From: Meghimatium bilineatum
Lineage: Eukaryota; Mollusca; Gastropoda; Stylommatophora; Philomycidae
NCBI GenBank assembly: GCA_034231615.1
Contig: CM067312.1
Coordinates: 7,303,747-7,367,746 of the forward strand
Direction: 5' to 3'
Length of the DNA: 64,000 nucleotides
Shown here piece by piece: positions 38,336 to 42,600 of this stretch. Each line of letters begins with the position of its first letter. Positions within the stretch are counted from its first letter, which is position 1. The notes beneath the pieces are model-generated. The model searched no databases. It saw only the letters and a list, made by a program, of their open reading frames with translations, and had not been told where the DNA came from. Position numbers and translations under genes: made by a program.

Positions 38336-39205
38336 GCTTGTACTGTACAATGGTTGGGACATGATGTAGAAATAGTGGAAGACACCAGAATAATACAATA
38401 ATCAAAGTCTTTTGACCCATTGAGAGTTGGGAGTCCTCTGTGTACAAAATAAAGCTTTTCAGAACATCGCTACTATACTCCATGCCACATAGAAAATGAG
38501 ATTAATAGTGCAAAATTTAAGAAATTAACAAGGTGGTGTTGAAAGAGTACAGCTCTTTATTTCTAGTATCTTGTTTCAAGATTGTTGTTGATGCTTTGCC
38601 ATACTACAATATTAAGCTATCTAGTATTTTCTCATACTGTTTTCCTCCACTTATCTTGCCTGTTTTAACTATGTTCTCCAAGCTTCCATTTTGTACCCTG
38701 ACCAAAATCTAGTCTCTTTCCAATATTATTAAGTAAATCTCCCCTCTCCCCCCCCCCCCCCCCCCACCCCCAATCTTACATTTAAATCAACATCTTGTTA
38801 ATTTTCTATCTAGCCATGGTAATATAGCTAAAAATAAATATAATGAACGCAGTTCGTCATTCCTTTTGTCTGTCACAAAAATAGTGTTAAAATGTATAAC
38901 ATTTGAGTAAAAAAAAAATGAGTAAAATAAGTATACAAAAATTGTGTTTACATATGAGTAAACAAAATTGTGTAAATATAGAATGGTAATGTTAAATTTG
39001 TACTATTTCATTGAAAATCTTCTCATTTAGAGCTGCATTCCAGTATGGTGTAAAGATGTCAGATGGGAGACGCACTCGCCGAACTGGTCCCAAGGATGAG
39101 AAACAGAAACTAGACAGAGAACTGCAGCAAATTCAGAGAATCATCGATAAGAGAAAGCCATCTGGAGGTGCTGGTGGAAGTGAACCAAAGCAGCCCAAAT
39201 ACTAG
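8225..39205 (+). CDS. IK: IK / RED spliceosomal B-complex protein, complete, 19 coding exons
   Basis: Join of 8225-8234, 10311-10386, 11862-11960, 13970-14035, 15148-15217, 16952-17049, 20062-20176, 21290-21360, 23520-23566, 25521-25684, 26378-26489, 26847-26895, 27991-28125, 29087-29231, 29760-29828, 31029-31060, 34613-34696, 37318-37473 and 39031-39205. The total of 1773 nt stays in frame and gives 590 aa (human IK is 557). IK/RED works with SMU1 in the precatalytic spliceosome and is needed for splicing and mitotic spindle-checkpoint function in the nucleus. Landmarks: LTNEDFRKMLMTP (33-45), SYYAKL (84-89), GGDMEHTHLVKGLDFALL (159-176), ELFLPRRMAYVIDLEDDF (235-252), TLIRSKADCPT (260-270), the RED-type Arg/Glu/Asp repeat (about 340-400), SYFEKP, SYAECYPG, EEVDFTKMDQGNKKGPVGRW and a final QPKY. 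Intron 12 uses a GC donor. All introns carry retroposons. Confidence 0.95.
8649..8808 (-). mobile_element. SINE-B copy in IK intron 1
   Basis: Near full length: (CTT)n end, TTCTCAAACTCC, hairpin arms around GTAGCAGGACCATGGTCC, then CCAGCAGGATGTAGTCCAG and GTTTTATTTGC. Confidence 0.8.
9590..9728 (+). mobile_element. tRNA-related repeat (type F), copy 1
   Basis: B-box-like GAGTTCAATCC lies inside a 135-bp segment shared with 55705-55845 (ACATGTC-GATATCTG-TATGGCAAAGTG). No clear A box was found. IK intron 1. Confidence 0.45.
9728..9888. repeat. Tandem repeat, 43-bp unit, 3.7 copies
   Basis: The unit contains TAATGTCAACTGATTCACAG. The array directly follows the type F repeat. Confidence 0.9.
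10311..10386 (+). CDS. IK: IK coding exon 2
   Basis: Follows TTTCAG and ends before GTAAGT. It encodes residues 5-28 (DSEVFSNPLPPTGH...), the conserved N-terminal segment of IK. Confidence 0.92.
10684..10783. repeat. Tandem repeat, 38-bp unit, about 2.6 copies
   Basis: The unit contains TTCAGGTAATTTGAGTGGG. Otherwise IK intron 2 (10387-11861) holds a SINE-B pair and no recognised gene. Confidence 0.85.
11478..11590 (+). mobile_element. SINE-B fragment, plus-oriented half of inverted pair
   Basis: CATTGGCGCAAATAAAATGG through GGACTACATCCTACTGG and the hairpin region. The GAA end is lost where it meets the next, inverted copy. Confidence 0.7.
11594..11750 (-). mobile_element. SINE-B copy, minus-oriented half of inverted pair
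   Basis: CTTCTTCGTTCATTCTCAAA through CCAGCAGGATTTGGTCCAG to CTTTGGCAG. It abuts the previous copy tail to tail and ends about 110 bp before IK exon 3. Confidence 0.75.
11862..11960 (+). CDS. IK: IK coding exon 3
   Basis: Follows TTTCTAAG and ends before GTAAGT. It encodes residues 30-61 with LTNEDFRKMLMTPKP, the hallmark of the RED N-terminal domain. Confidence 0.95.
12397..12665 (-). mobile_element. SINE-A, near-intact reference copy
   Basis: One of the best-preserved long copies. In its own orientation it reads GCCAGGGCCCGAAAGGGGAG, ..GGGATGG..CCATCCC.., GGGTCAGTGACCC, GCCGAAAGGCG, CAGCAATGCTG, CCTGCTAATCTGCAGG and GAACGCAGAAGAAG. All six hairpins are present with perfect arms. IK intron 3. 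Confidence 0.85.
12755..12989. repeat. Tandem repeat, 37-bp unit, about 6 copies
   Basis: The unit contains GAATAGTGAAGTGG and TATATGATGTGATTTCATG. One unit is shortened. IK intron 3. Confidence 0.9.
13145..13215 (-). mobile_element. LINE 3'-end fragment
   Basis: GCTGATCCAGCAGTCCATGG through GTGATATATG is shared with the 3' end of the LINE tail at 53765-54145 and with 55005-55050 and 59405-59470. Confidence 0.5.
13216..13465 (+). mobile_element. SINE-A copy
   Basis: GGCCTGAAAGGAGAGCAAAG through GGGTGGAG..TCCCATCCC, GGCGCAG, CATCCTGCTAATCTGC and GAATGAATGCAG. Diverged but nearly full length. Confidence 0.75.
13970..14035 (+). CDS. IK: IK coding exon 4
   Basis: Follows TTCTCAG and ends before GTATAC. 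It encodes acidic residues 63-75, then ATRRKKKK, matching the acidic-basic transition before SYYAKL in IK. Confidence 0.92.
14225..14515 (+). mobile_element. LINE reverse-transcriptase tail in IK intron 4
   Basis: Frames read RNDDIREIVGTTPVNDFIMR and [19 protein letters not shown], a clear LINE ORF2 C-terminus with stops and shifts. Confidence 0.75.
14525..14592. repeat. 33-bp direct duplication
   Basis: GCACATCATGACACTTCACT and following bases occur twice in tandem at the LINE 3' end. Confidence 0.85.
14803..14885 (+). mobile_element. SINE-B fragment
   Basis: GATGTGTCAGGTCATTGATG, AAATAAAACAG and AACTACATCCT mark a plus-oriented partial copy, inverted relative to the copy at 14918-15076. 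Confidence 0.55.
14918..15076 (-). mobile_element. SINE-B copy next to IK exon 5
   Basis: Near full length, from TTCTTCTTCAGCG to CCCGACACATCCATCTTTGG. It ends about 70 bp before the exon 5 acceptor. Confidence 0.8.
15148..15217 (+). CDS. IK: IK coding exon 5
   Basis: Follows TGGTCAG and ends before GTAAGA. It encodes YYAKLKRDEEERQKELE and SKYRDR, residues 85-107. A minus-strand SINE-B ends about 70 bp upstream. Confidence 0.95.
15280..15835 (+). mobile_element. Two LINE 3' fragments in IK intron 5
   Basis: 15340-15450 matches 23040-23110 (GGAGACA-AATTACAGATATAG). 15480-15835 gives RKWWTYIRHVHRMNEKKLPL, QVLNGY and a terminal GAEGTDR-like peptide, a reverse-transcriptase tail. Confidence 0.6.
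16262..16572 (-). mobile_element. SINE-A copy
   Basis: From TTCTCAAACTCCTACAG to TTTGGGCCCTGACAACAC, with an internal insertion of about 40 bp around 16350-16385. IK intron 5. Confidence 0.75.
16952..17049 (+). CDS. IK: IK coding exon 6
   Basis: Follows TTCACAG and ends before GTAAGT. Residues 108-139 include KDYSETEVMSTTADYRAVAP, strongly conserved in RED proteins. Confidence 0.95.
17190..17890. repeat. Diverged direct duplication flanking a SINE-A
   Basis: 17230-17440 and 17690-17890 share GATGA-GACATTCCTCAG-CTTC, AGCATGAGCACTG-like and CATTCATGAT-ATCTATCATG. A minus-strand SINE-A (17440-17683) lies between them. Confidence 0.6.
17440..17683 (-). mobile_element. SINE-A copy
   Basis: AGAAGGATGCAGCC through GTTTACAGCTTAGCTG, AAATAGTGTTGCTATTC and GTAACACACG. 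The GAA end is missing. Confidence 0.65.
17900..18005 (+). mobile_element. SINE-A 5' fragment
   Basis: GGGGACCTGAAAGGGGAGC through CATAAGAGGTGACTAAGG; the 3' part is lost. Confidence 0.65.
18090..18420 (-). mobile_element. LINE 3' fragment
   Basis: Inverse-oriented segment matching 22430-22610 (tail ending near CATCAACACACAGTCCTTC). IK intron 6. Confidence 0.5.
18620..18840 (+). mobile_element. LINE reverse-transcriptase tail
   Basis: AKDRPRKRWIENIKIRLSKH precedes a 3' end (CCTATGCTTAATGG, CAACCATCATTCA). The same 3' end occurs inverted at 19795-19870. Confidence 0.6.
19300..19381. repeat. 40-bp direct duplication
   Basis: CCATGCCATTGAAGCATATT and following bases are repeated with a 40-bp period. 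Confidence 0.9.
19540..19880 (-). mobile_element. LINE 3' fragment, inverse to 18620-18840
   Basis: The minus strand carries MADTLKER, EQLWTCPVCSDDDPT and, at its outer end, the same CATCATTCA-CTGGGG 3' sequence as the plus-strand fragment 1 kb to the left. Confidence 0.5.
20062..20176 (+). CDS. IK: IK coding exon 7
   Basis: Follows TTTTTAG and ends before GTATTG. It encodes residues 141-178 with YLGGDMEHTHLVKGLDFALL, the most conserved IK block. Confidence 0.97.
20245..20345 (+). mobile_element. SINE-A fragment just after IK exon 7
   Basis: GGTGTCATAAGAGGCGAC, AAGGAAGAGTGTGGGGTTGA and CTGTCCTACC; the middle part of the element only. Confidence 0.5.
20484..21015. repeat. 32-bp tandem units split by an inverted-repeat element
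   Basis: CATTACACCATACAGCCACA units occur at 20484-20566, and a further unit at 20981-21012 lies beyond the element at 20575-20967. Confidence 0.7.
20575..20967. mobile_element. 393-bp inverted-repeat element (MITE)
   Basis: 22-bp terminal inverted repeats with one mismatch (TTCCCAAAATA-GGGTCTACCT). No coding frame. It sits inside the 32-bp tandem repeat in IK intron 7, about 320 bp before exon 8. Confidence 0.8.
21290..21360 (+). CDS. IK: IK coding exon 8
   Basis: Follows TCACAAG and ends before GTAAGA. Residues 179-201 begin VRAEI and continue as a Glu/Lys-rich helix. Confidence 0.93.
22212..22372 (-). mobile_element. SINE-B copy
   Basis: CTTCTGCATTCATTCTCAAG through GACACATCCGTCTTCTGC, diverged. 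IK intron 8. Confidence 0.7.
22430..22610 (-). mobile_element. LINE ORF2 tail
   Basis: Minus frame: TWTDNIKEWTGLDISTLIRI, AEDRIRWRTLCAEASNVVPL and RP-stop, followed by TTGATTGATTGAG. Clean enough to read as one frame. Confidence 0.75.
22640..23110 (+). mobile_element. LINE RNase H domain and tail
   Basis: GNEKADQLAKEGAAEDQPDV is the classic end of a retrotransposon RNase H domain. It is followed by LDLRMGH and ILQECSEYEML, with a stop and shifts. IK intron 8. Confidence 0.8.
23112..23345. repeat. Tandem repeat, 40-bp unit, about 6 copies
   Basis: The unit contains GCTAGTGATATGATTGGATG. It abuts the LINE tail and ends about 170 bp before IK exon 9. Confidence 0.9.
23520..23566 (+). CDS. IK: IK coding exon 9
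   Basis: Follows TTTATAG and ends before GTGGGT. It encodes EEEDPEEKITFKTKL, matching the DPENKIEFKTRL stretch of the family. Confidence 0.93.
23825..24095 (+). mobile_element. SINE-A copy
   Basis: CCGAAAAGGGAGCAAAG, GGGATGG..CCATCCC, GCCAAAAGGCG and GAATGAATGCAGAAGAAG. Near full length. Confidence 0.8.
24343..24605 (+). mobile_element. SINE-A copy
   Basis: GGGCCTGAAATTGGAGCAAAG through GAAAGGCGCAG, TACATCTTGCTAATCTGCAGG. Second plus-strand copy within 0.5 kb; IK intron 9. Confidence 0.75.
25198..25331 (+). mobile_element. SINE-B copy with long (GAA)n end
   Basis: GTCATTGGCACAAATAAAATGG through CAGCAGGAGTTTGAAAATG, then seven GAA units. The hairpin stem interior is deleted. Confidence 0.75.
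25521..25684 (+). CDS. IK: IK coding exon 10
   Basis: Follows AAAACAG and ends before GTAAGT. Residues 219-272 form the core RED domain: RNIYRVLF, ELFLPRRMAYVIDLEDDF and ATLIRSKADCPT. Confidence 0.97.
25725..25885 (+). mobile_element. SINE-A 5' fragment next to IK exon 10
   Basis: GGACCCAAAAGGGGAGCAAAG begins about 45 bp past the exon 10 donor; the 3' part is degraded. Confidence 0.65.
26378..26489 (+). CDS. IK: IK coding exon 11
   Basis: Follows TCACTAG and ends before GTATGG. It encodes TTLTTNDIVINKLTQILSYL, then a Lys-rich tail (residues 273-309). Confidence 0.97.
26655..26725 (-). mobile_element. SINE-A fragment
   Basis: CACTCCTATATATTAGCAGG and GTTTACAGCTTAGCTGCAAT match the 3' half, inverted. 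Confidence 0.5.
26847..26895 (+). CDS. IK: IK coding exon 12, non-canonical GC donor
   Basis: Follows TTACAG and ends at GATGATAG with donor GCAAGT. The nearby GT (GCAA/GTAAAT) would put a stop right after entry to exon 13. The GC site gives EMDDSIYGEIGEY, matching the IFEDIGDY region of IK. Confidence 0.88.
27098..27218 (-). mobile_element. SINE-B fragment
   Basis: GGTTCATTCTCAAACTCCC through TTCTAGCAGGATGTAG and CCCGACACATCC, with an internal deletion. Confidence 0.65.
27335..27520 (+). mobile_element. SINE-A fragment
   Basis: CATAAGAGGCAACTTAGAAGG, ATATCACAGCCAAGCTGTAA and GCAGCAGTTTGAGAACAAAC; middle deleted. Confidence 0.55.
27545..27672. repeat. 58-bp direct duplication
   Basis: TATGTAGATCTAGACCTCTG and the following bases occur twice in tandem with few or no changes. 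Confidence 0.9.
27728..27886 (-). mobile_element. SINE-B copy
   Basis: CTTCTTCTTCATCATTCTCA through GTAGCAGGACCATGGTCC and GCCTGACACATCCGTC. It ends about 100 bp before IK exon 13. Confidence 0.8.
27991..28125 (+). CDS. IK: IK coding exon 13 (start of RED repeat)
   Basis: Follows ATCTTTCAG and ends before GTATAA. Residues 327-370: IYGEIGEYEPSFNKPK, then a Lys/Arg/Asp/Glu-rich run that begins the alternating-charge repeat which names RED. Confidence 0.94.
28440..28900. other. A-rich segment of IK intron 13, no gene seen
   Basis: Repeated ACACAA, AGACCAA and AACAAA words, low in T. The frames lack family signatures. Possibly an old retroelement body. Confidence 0.5.
29087..29231 (+). CDS. IK: IK coding exon 14 (RED repeat)
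   Basis: Follows GAGCAG and ends before GTATGA. Residues 372-419: DRNRDKDRDRERERKERERD-type repeat, ending KRSYFEKPVEE, which aligns with SYFEKP after the RED repeat in IK. Confidence 0.95.
29302..29405 (+). mobile_element. SINE-A 5' fragment next to IK exon 14
   Basis: GGTTCAAAAGGGAAGCAAAG through AAGAGGCGACTAAGGAG and TGGATGG..CCATCC, starting about 70 bp past the donor. Confidence 0.7.
29760..29828 (+). CDS. IK: IK coding exon 15
   Basis: Follows ATTGCAG and ends before GTAAGA. Residues 420-442 include STSDLVKSINDKFR, aligned with STKELIKSINEKF. A 45-bp tandem array starts about 35 bp past the donor. Confidence 0.92.
29863..30127. repeat. Tandem repeat, 45-bp unit, about 6 copies
   Basis: The unit contains GTAGGCTGTAGGTCAGTTAT. 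It starts about 35 bp after the IK exon 15 donor. The period is 15 codons, so the frame through exon 15 stays open into the array. Confidence 0.95.
30313..30490 (+). mobile_element. tRNA-derived SINE (type E)
   Basis: A-box-like TGGTACAGAGCATG and B-box GAGTTCGAATCCC lie 35-45 bp apart, then a short body with AGAAAGCAATGGTAAACTAC. Similar body words occur at 225-260. Confidence 0.6.
30585..30822 (-). mobile_element. tRNA-derived SINE (type C), copy 2
   Basis: Minus strand: TAGCCTAGCTGATAGTG head and AGATTCAAAACC B-box-like element, with body matching 2540-2792. IK intron 15. Confidence 0.6.
31029..31060 (+). CDS. IK: IK coding exon 16 (32 nt)
   Basis: Follows TTCCAG and ends before GTATGT. 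It encodes GYAELEEEKE. The phase fits both neighbours. A minus-strand SINE-B begins about 30 bp past the donor. The segment is in a poorly conserved linker, so support is mainly splice signals and frame. Confidence 0.78.
31088..31262 (-). mobile_element. SINE-B copy just past IK exon 16
   Basis: GTTCTTCTTCAGTGTTCAAT through CCAGCAGGGTGTAGTCCAG, beginning about 28 bp after the donor. Confidence 0.8.
31908..32178 (+). mobile_element. tRNA-derived SINE (type D)
   Basis: The head has A-box-like GTAACGCAGTGGTTAGCAC and B-box-like GGGTTCATTCCCC with closing stem bases. A body of about 190 bp ends GGGTTACTTTACAGTA. Confidence 0.65.
32266..32412 (+). mobile_element. SINE-B copy
   Basis: CTGACCATTAATGCAAGTAA through GACTACATCCTGCTGAAG, hairpin AGCAGGATCATTGTCCTGCT and GTTTGAGAATGAA. 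Confidence 0.75.
32466..32624 (+). mobile_element. SINE-B copy
   Basis: GAGCCATTAGCGCAAATAAA through GACTACATCCTGCC, GCCATGGTCCTGCTGC and GAATGCTGAAGAAGAAG. Same orientation as the copy 50 bp upstream. Confidence 0.8.
32876..33150 (-). mobile_element. SINE-A, near-intact copy
   Basis: TTCTTCTTCTGCGTTCGTTC through GGGTCACTGACCC and TTTGGGCCTCGGTAACAC. The terminal stem has one C-to-T change that keeps pairing as a G-U wobble. Confidence 0.85.
33225..33383. repeat. Tandem repeat, 26-bp unit, 6 copies
   Basis: Near-identical units of CAGTACCTTATTCATCCTTC type. Confidence 0.95.
33528..33780. repeat. Tandem repeat, 63-bp unit, 4 copies
   Basis: The unit contains ATTCTGCAGTCTCTGGGAAC. It lies 145 bp from the 26-bp array, with unrelated sequence. 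Open in both directions because 63 is divisible by 3. Confidence 0.95.
33838..33995 (-). mobile_element. SINE-B copy
   Basis: TCTTCTTAAGCATTAATTCT through GTAGCAGGACAATGGTC and CTGACACATCAGTCTTTGG. Confidence 0.7.
34045..34135 (-). mobile_element. Retroelement 3' end with GATGAT repeat
   Basis: GATGATGATGATGATTATGA, AATAATCCCTTTAACTGTGA and GCAGGTAGCTCTTGACAG recur at 62190-62255 and inverted at 58181-58225. Confidence 0.4.
34613..34696 (+). CDS. IK: IK coding exon 17
   Basis: Follows ATTTTAG and ends before GTATGT. Residues 454-480 are a basic helix ending DSYAECYP, the strongly conserved SYAECYP motif. Confidence 0.92.
35146..36300. repeat. Large minisatellite, 24-bp unit, about 48 copies
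   Basis: Two unit classes: CTATACCT-Y-GGACA-Y-GCTCAAATG (35146-35860), and CTGGAACTCTGGTACACTCAAATG with CTATAATTCTGACACACTCAAATG alternates (35870-36300), joined by mixed units. It is in IK intron 17. Open frames of 220 and 308 aa are by-products of the 8-codon period. A SINE-A abuts its right edge. Confidence 0.97.
36305..36590 (+). mobile_element. SINE-A copy abutting the minisatellite
   Basis: TGTGTTGCCAGGGCCCAAAA through GGGATGG..CCATCCC, GGCCAAAAGG, CAGCAGTGCTG and CCTGCCAACCTGCAGG, then GAACACAGAAGAAG. Confidence 0.85.
36655..36950 (+). mobile_element. SINE-A, near-intact reference copy
   Basis: GTGTTGCCGGGGCCCGAAAG through GCAACAC, GGGTCAGTGACCC, CAGCAGTGCTG, CCTGCTAATCTGCAGG and GAACGCAG(AAG)n. 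Nothing within it resembles a standard A/B-box pair. Confidence 0.88.
37056..37203 (+). mobile_element. SINE-B copy
   Basis: GGCCATTGGCACAAATAAAA through ATCTAGTAGAACCATTGTCC and GTTTGAGAATGAGTGCTGAGG. Ends about 115 bp before IK exon 18. Confidence 0.75.
37318..37473 (+). CDS. IK: IK coding exon 18
   Basis: Follows ATTTCAG and ends before GTATGT. It encodes DSDEEVDFTKMDQGNKKGPV, then GRWDFDTAEEYSDYMSNREA (residues 482-532), a conserved C-terminal block. Confidence 0.97.
37510..37720 (+). repeat. Interspersed repeat, copy 2
   Basis: Same segment as 5995-6165. It continues into CTCAATATAACGGCAT, which is also found at 55505-55520. Confidence 0.5.
37808..37982 (-). mobile_element. SINE-A, minus half of inverted pair
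   Basis: CTTCTTCTGTGTTTTGTCTC through GGGATGGGACGTCCCAACTC. It meets a plus-oriented copy at 37983. Confidence 0.7.
37983..38250 (+). mobile_element. SINE-A, plus half of inverted pair
   Basis: GTGCCGGGACCCTAGAGAGA through GTCGAAAGGCATAG, AAGCTGCAAAC and GAACGAACACAGAAGAA. Confidence 0.75.
38273..38333. repeat. (TC)n microsatellite
   Basis: About 30 TC dinucleotides without interruption, IK intron 18. Confidence 0.98.
38744..38766. repeat. Poly-C tract
   Basis: About twenty C bases, followed by CACCCCC; IK intron 18. Confidence 0.9.
39031..39205 (+). CDS. IK: IK coding exon 19 and stop
   Basis: Follows CATTTAG. It encodes AAFQYGVKMSDGRRTRR, then a charged helix ending PKQPKY and TAG at 39203-39205. 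IK proteins characteristically end in KRPKY or QPKY. Confidence 0.96.
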
Positions 39206-39230
39206 ATTGATTGTGTTTATATGTATGACT

Positions 39231-39236
39231 ATTAAA
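39231..39236 (+). terminator. Possible IK polyadenylation signal ATTAAA
   Basis: The common variant ATTAAA lies 26 bp past the IK stop codon. It is the nearest candidate, but the resulting 3' UTR would be very short, so a later signal may be used. Confidence 0.3.
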
Positions 39237-39439
39237 ATGTACAGTGGTCCTTCCTTGTGGATGTTAGTTATATTATCCAATCAGAGAATGTCATACCAGC
39301 GTGTTAACTGTTACCTCTCATATTTTAACGTGGGTTTCATGTACATCTTTGTTTTTGGTTCTTTATTTGATGCCCACAGAAAATGCTATTATGTTATGAT
39401 CTTGTGACTGAAATTGTGTAATTGTTCATACACATAAAA

Positions 39440-39850
39440 ATAACTACTCAGTACTACAGGAGTACTGAGCTCTTTATCTTCAGAAAAGAAATTACTGAGT
39501 TTCGAGAACAAATGTCTTCGTAGGATAACTAACACCCATTGGTGTGAATTAAAATTGAATGATAAAATCAGAGAAGAAACACATACAAATTTCATCACAG
39601 ATGTTATCAGAAAACGCCGTATGTCCTACGCGCAGACACCAACAGAATACACCACCAATCTCTTGAATGGATACCTACAGGGAAAAGAGCAAGAGGTAGA
39701 CCAAAAGAAACACTCAGAAGAACAATACTTAGAGAAAGTAAAACAACCAATATTCATACTATTCAAGAACTGCACAGAATAGCTTTGAACAGACAGAATT
39801 GGAGAGATCTGCCCTATGCGCTAACTTCAGCGCAAAAGGAAAATGAATGA
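39440..39850 (+). mobile_element. LINE ORF2 tail
   Basis: Frames give [40 protein letters not shown] with shifts, and a terminal GCGCTAACTTCAGCGC. It is a diverged inverted copy of 44115-44530. It lies about 235 bp past the IK stop. Confidence 0.8.
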
Positions 39851-39914
39851 ATGAACTACAGGAAATCCCCAATAATACTTTCAATGAAATAAAAAAAACT
39901 ACTGTATATTTCTA

Positions 39915-40025
39915 AATATACACTGATCCGGTTATAAGTCGAGGATGTAACTATAATGTCTAAAATATGATCAAATTCAGGTATAAGCCGAGTGTTCAAA
40001 ATAATACCGGTAATAATACTGTGGA
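39915..40025. repeat. Possible DNA-transposon remnant
   Basis: GGTTATAAGTCGAGG and GGTATAAGCCGAG recur within 70 bp, a word pattern seen in some DNA-transposon ends. No full inverted ends found. Confidence 0.25.
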
Positions 40026-40691
40026 ATCCTGTTTTTATAGGAATGAAGGAACAAATGAAATATTGCTAAAAGGAAAATAACACAAACTTTTGCAATGTTA
40101 AGACAAAACATAATTTCTTCCATTCTACCTGTCCTTACATAAAATACTCCCAGGACAATACAGTGCAACCTTTTCCCTGAGGCATTGCCAGTCTCATAAA
40201 AACTGCCACCACCAGGTATAATGTAAAAATTTTCAGTTGTATCCGGTTGTTTCCCAACACTGGAGTTATATCTCTTGACCACCAGGTACCAAAGTGTTCC
40301 TAGATATCTGATTCATTCATTCATTCAGTGCTGTCTCAGTAACAGAGGTTGGCTGCAACAATAGCATCAGCCATTACTGTAATTTCATAGCCTAGTCAAT
40401 GAATGGGTCAGGTCAACTTTGAACTTAGCTTTTAGATTTGCCTTCACATGGCATGGGGGATGAAAAGAGGTGAAGGTGGTTTTTGTAAAGACGACTGGAC
40501 ATGAGAAGATGCGTTTCACTGTAGTTTAGGTTGCACTGCAGATGGGGCGTACGTTTACTTTCTCTCTCTTTCTCCCCTCCCCAATGAGTTTTTAAAATGC
40601 AAAACTACCTAAGCGAGCGAAATTACAGAAATTCCTAAGTGGCATGTTTATATGTACTCACATGAAAGGTTGAATAGACGAAAGTCACACT

Positions 40692-41746
40692 CTGAAATTG
40701 CTGGAAGTAGTCCTGAGAATGGAATGCATTGTCATGGTTTACAGTTTTGCTGCGATTTCTGTGCCTTTTGGCCTGACACAGCCAACTTACATAACATACA
40801 TAACTAAAATACATAGATCACATCTGCAAAGTAGCAAATACAACGAAAGAAAACAATCTGAAGGATAACTTAAATGAATTGCTATTTGCAGACAACCAAG
40901 CACTAGTAGCTTCATCAGAAGAGCAACTACAAAGACAAATAGACTGGTTACATCAAACATGTCAAACCTTTAACATGAAGATAAATATAGAAAAGACCGA
41001 AGTAATGAAGATAGAAAGAACAGAAATAAACACCAATGTATATATTGGAAACAACAGACTTCACATACTTCAAGTGAATGTGACAGAATTCATATACGTG
41101 GGAAGCAATATAACAACAGATGGCTAGAGCAGCAGTAAAGAAATACACAATAGATGTAGTAAAGCATACCAAGCCCTACAAATGACACCAATCTTCAGAA
41201 ACAAAAATATAGATTTAAACACCAAAATAACACTATTCAAAACGATTATTATGCCAACATTGTGTTACCAATGCCAAACATGGATAACGACAGCACAAGA
41301 CAAACGTAAACTAGTGACATCTGAAATGGCATACTTACGCAGAATCTTAGGAATATCGCTAGGAGACAGAGTGAGAAATGAAGACATTAGACAAAGAACC
41401 GGCACCTTCCCAATATTGGAGTATATTAAGAGCCAACAGATCAAATTATTTGCACACATCAGCAGACTACCACCAGACAGCATACCACAGCAAGCTATGC
41501 TACACAGATACAGTGAAGGCAGACCTAGAGGCTGACCTCGAAAATGATGGACCACTGAAATAAAAGAGGCGACAAACTCAGCACAGACAAGGGCCATCTC
41601 AAGCGAACTCTTCTGAAATGCAATAAAGGGTTTAGTGAATAGATAGGTAGATAGACATCTGACTTCAGCATGGTGACTTACGACATGCATGGAAGGTAAT
41701 TAGTGTTGCTATTCTTTGCTCCCCTTTTGTTCCTTAGCAACACACT
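40692..41746 (-). mobile_element. SINE-A split by a LINE insertion
   Basis: 40692-40795 holds the 3' half and 41652-41746 the 5' half of one minus-strand SINE-A. The junction bases (GACACAGCCAACTTA left, GACATCTGACTTCA right) both represent the same SINE-A stretch, as expected for a target-site duplication. Confidence 0.7.
40800..41650 (+). mobile_element. LINE reverse-transcriptase fragment
   Basis: ELLFADNQALVASSEEQLQR (catalytic FADD reads FADN), NIEKTEVMKIERTEI, EFIYVGSNITTDG, a stop, then TIIMPTLCYQCQTW and a C-terminal RGRPRKWWT-like segment after a shift. A dead palm-thumb fragment, about 280 aa. Confidence 0.85.
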
Positions 41747-42088
41747 GTGTTGAAGATCTATAATTGTAGTCTTATGCTCCATAGGAAACTACAAAGAAGA
41801 ATAAAAGATGTATATTTTATTATTTCCTTATTTTCTTTCCAATAAAAGATCCTCAGGATACAAAGTGATCAAGCAAGGGGTAAACAATATTGCAGTGGTC
41901 AGAAATAAATGTCTTAGGCAAAAGAAATGTTTATTCTTGCACAACTGAAAGATTAAAGTTAAAAAATGTGATTTATAACCCGGGAGTCTGTTTTATATTT
42001 GTTTTATTTCATTATATTTCACCATTGTTTTAAGATGTCAGGGAGATGGGTTATTTTTTATAATTTTCATTTGCCAGCAGTACATAGA

Positions 42089-42235
42089 TTCTTCTCCAGC
42101 ATTCAATCTCAAACTCCCACTAGATCTCTCTTGTAGTAGGACAATGGAGCCTACTAGATTTCCAGCTAGATGTAGTCCAGAGAATGGAAATGTGTTGTGT
42201 TACCGTTTTATTTGCATCAATCTTTGGCAAATAAC
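42089..42235 (-). mobile_element. SINE-B copy
   Basis: ATTCTTCTCCAGCATTCAAT through GTAGTAGGACAATGG and TACCGTTTTATTTGC. Confidence 0.75.
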
Positions 42236-42284
42236 AGAATTCAAAACAGAAGAGATCAAGGGATGTAGTATCCAACACCAAATA

Positions 42285-42368
42285 CCAATCTCCCTAGTCA
42301 CCTTTTATAACATGGATGGCAGAAGACAATATTACTATTATTGGCTTCTCTTTCAATCTTTTTAACAC
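42285..42368 (-). mobile_element. SINE-A 5' fragment
   Basis: CCCTAGTCACCTTTTATAAC, ATGGATGGCAGAAGACAAT and TTTTTAACACACC. Confidence 0.45.
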
Positions 42369-42414
42369 ACCTCATAATATAGTAACTTATTTAACATGCT
42401 AATTCTTACCTGGA

Positions 42415-42600
42415 GTAAGAAGAAGAGGCGAGACCTAGAGAAACTCTACGAAAAACCATTAATAGAGAAGGCATGTCAATGAACCTAAACAACACGCAAC
42501 AATTGAAAGACCTGGCAACACAAAGACAGAAATGGAAAGCTATGGTTTCTGCCCTATGCGCTGCCTATGGCCCTGGAGGAACATAACATAATATAGATTA
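42415..42600 (+). mobile_element. LINE ORF2 tail
   Basis: RGETRETLRKTINREGMSMN, QRQKWKAMVSALCAAYGPGG and stop; readable in one frame. Confidence 0.75.

Noticed and set aside
40879-41127. Active reverse transcriptase
   Set aside because: The catalytic FADD reads FADN, a stop and frame shifts follow, and only a fragment is present.
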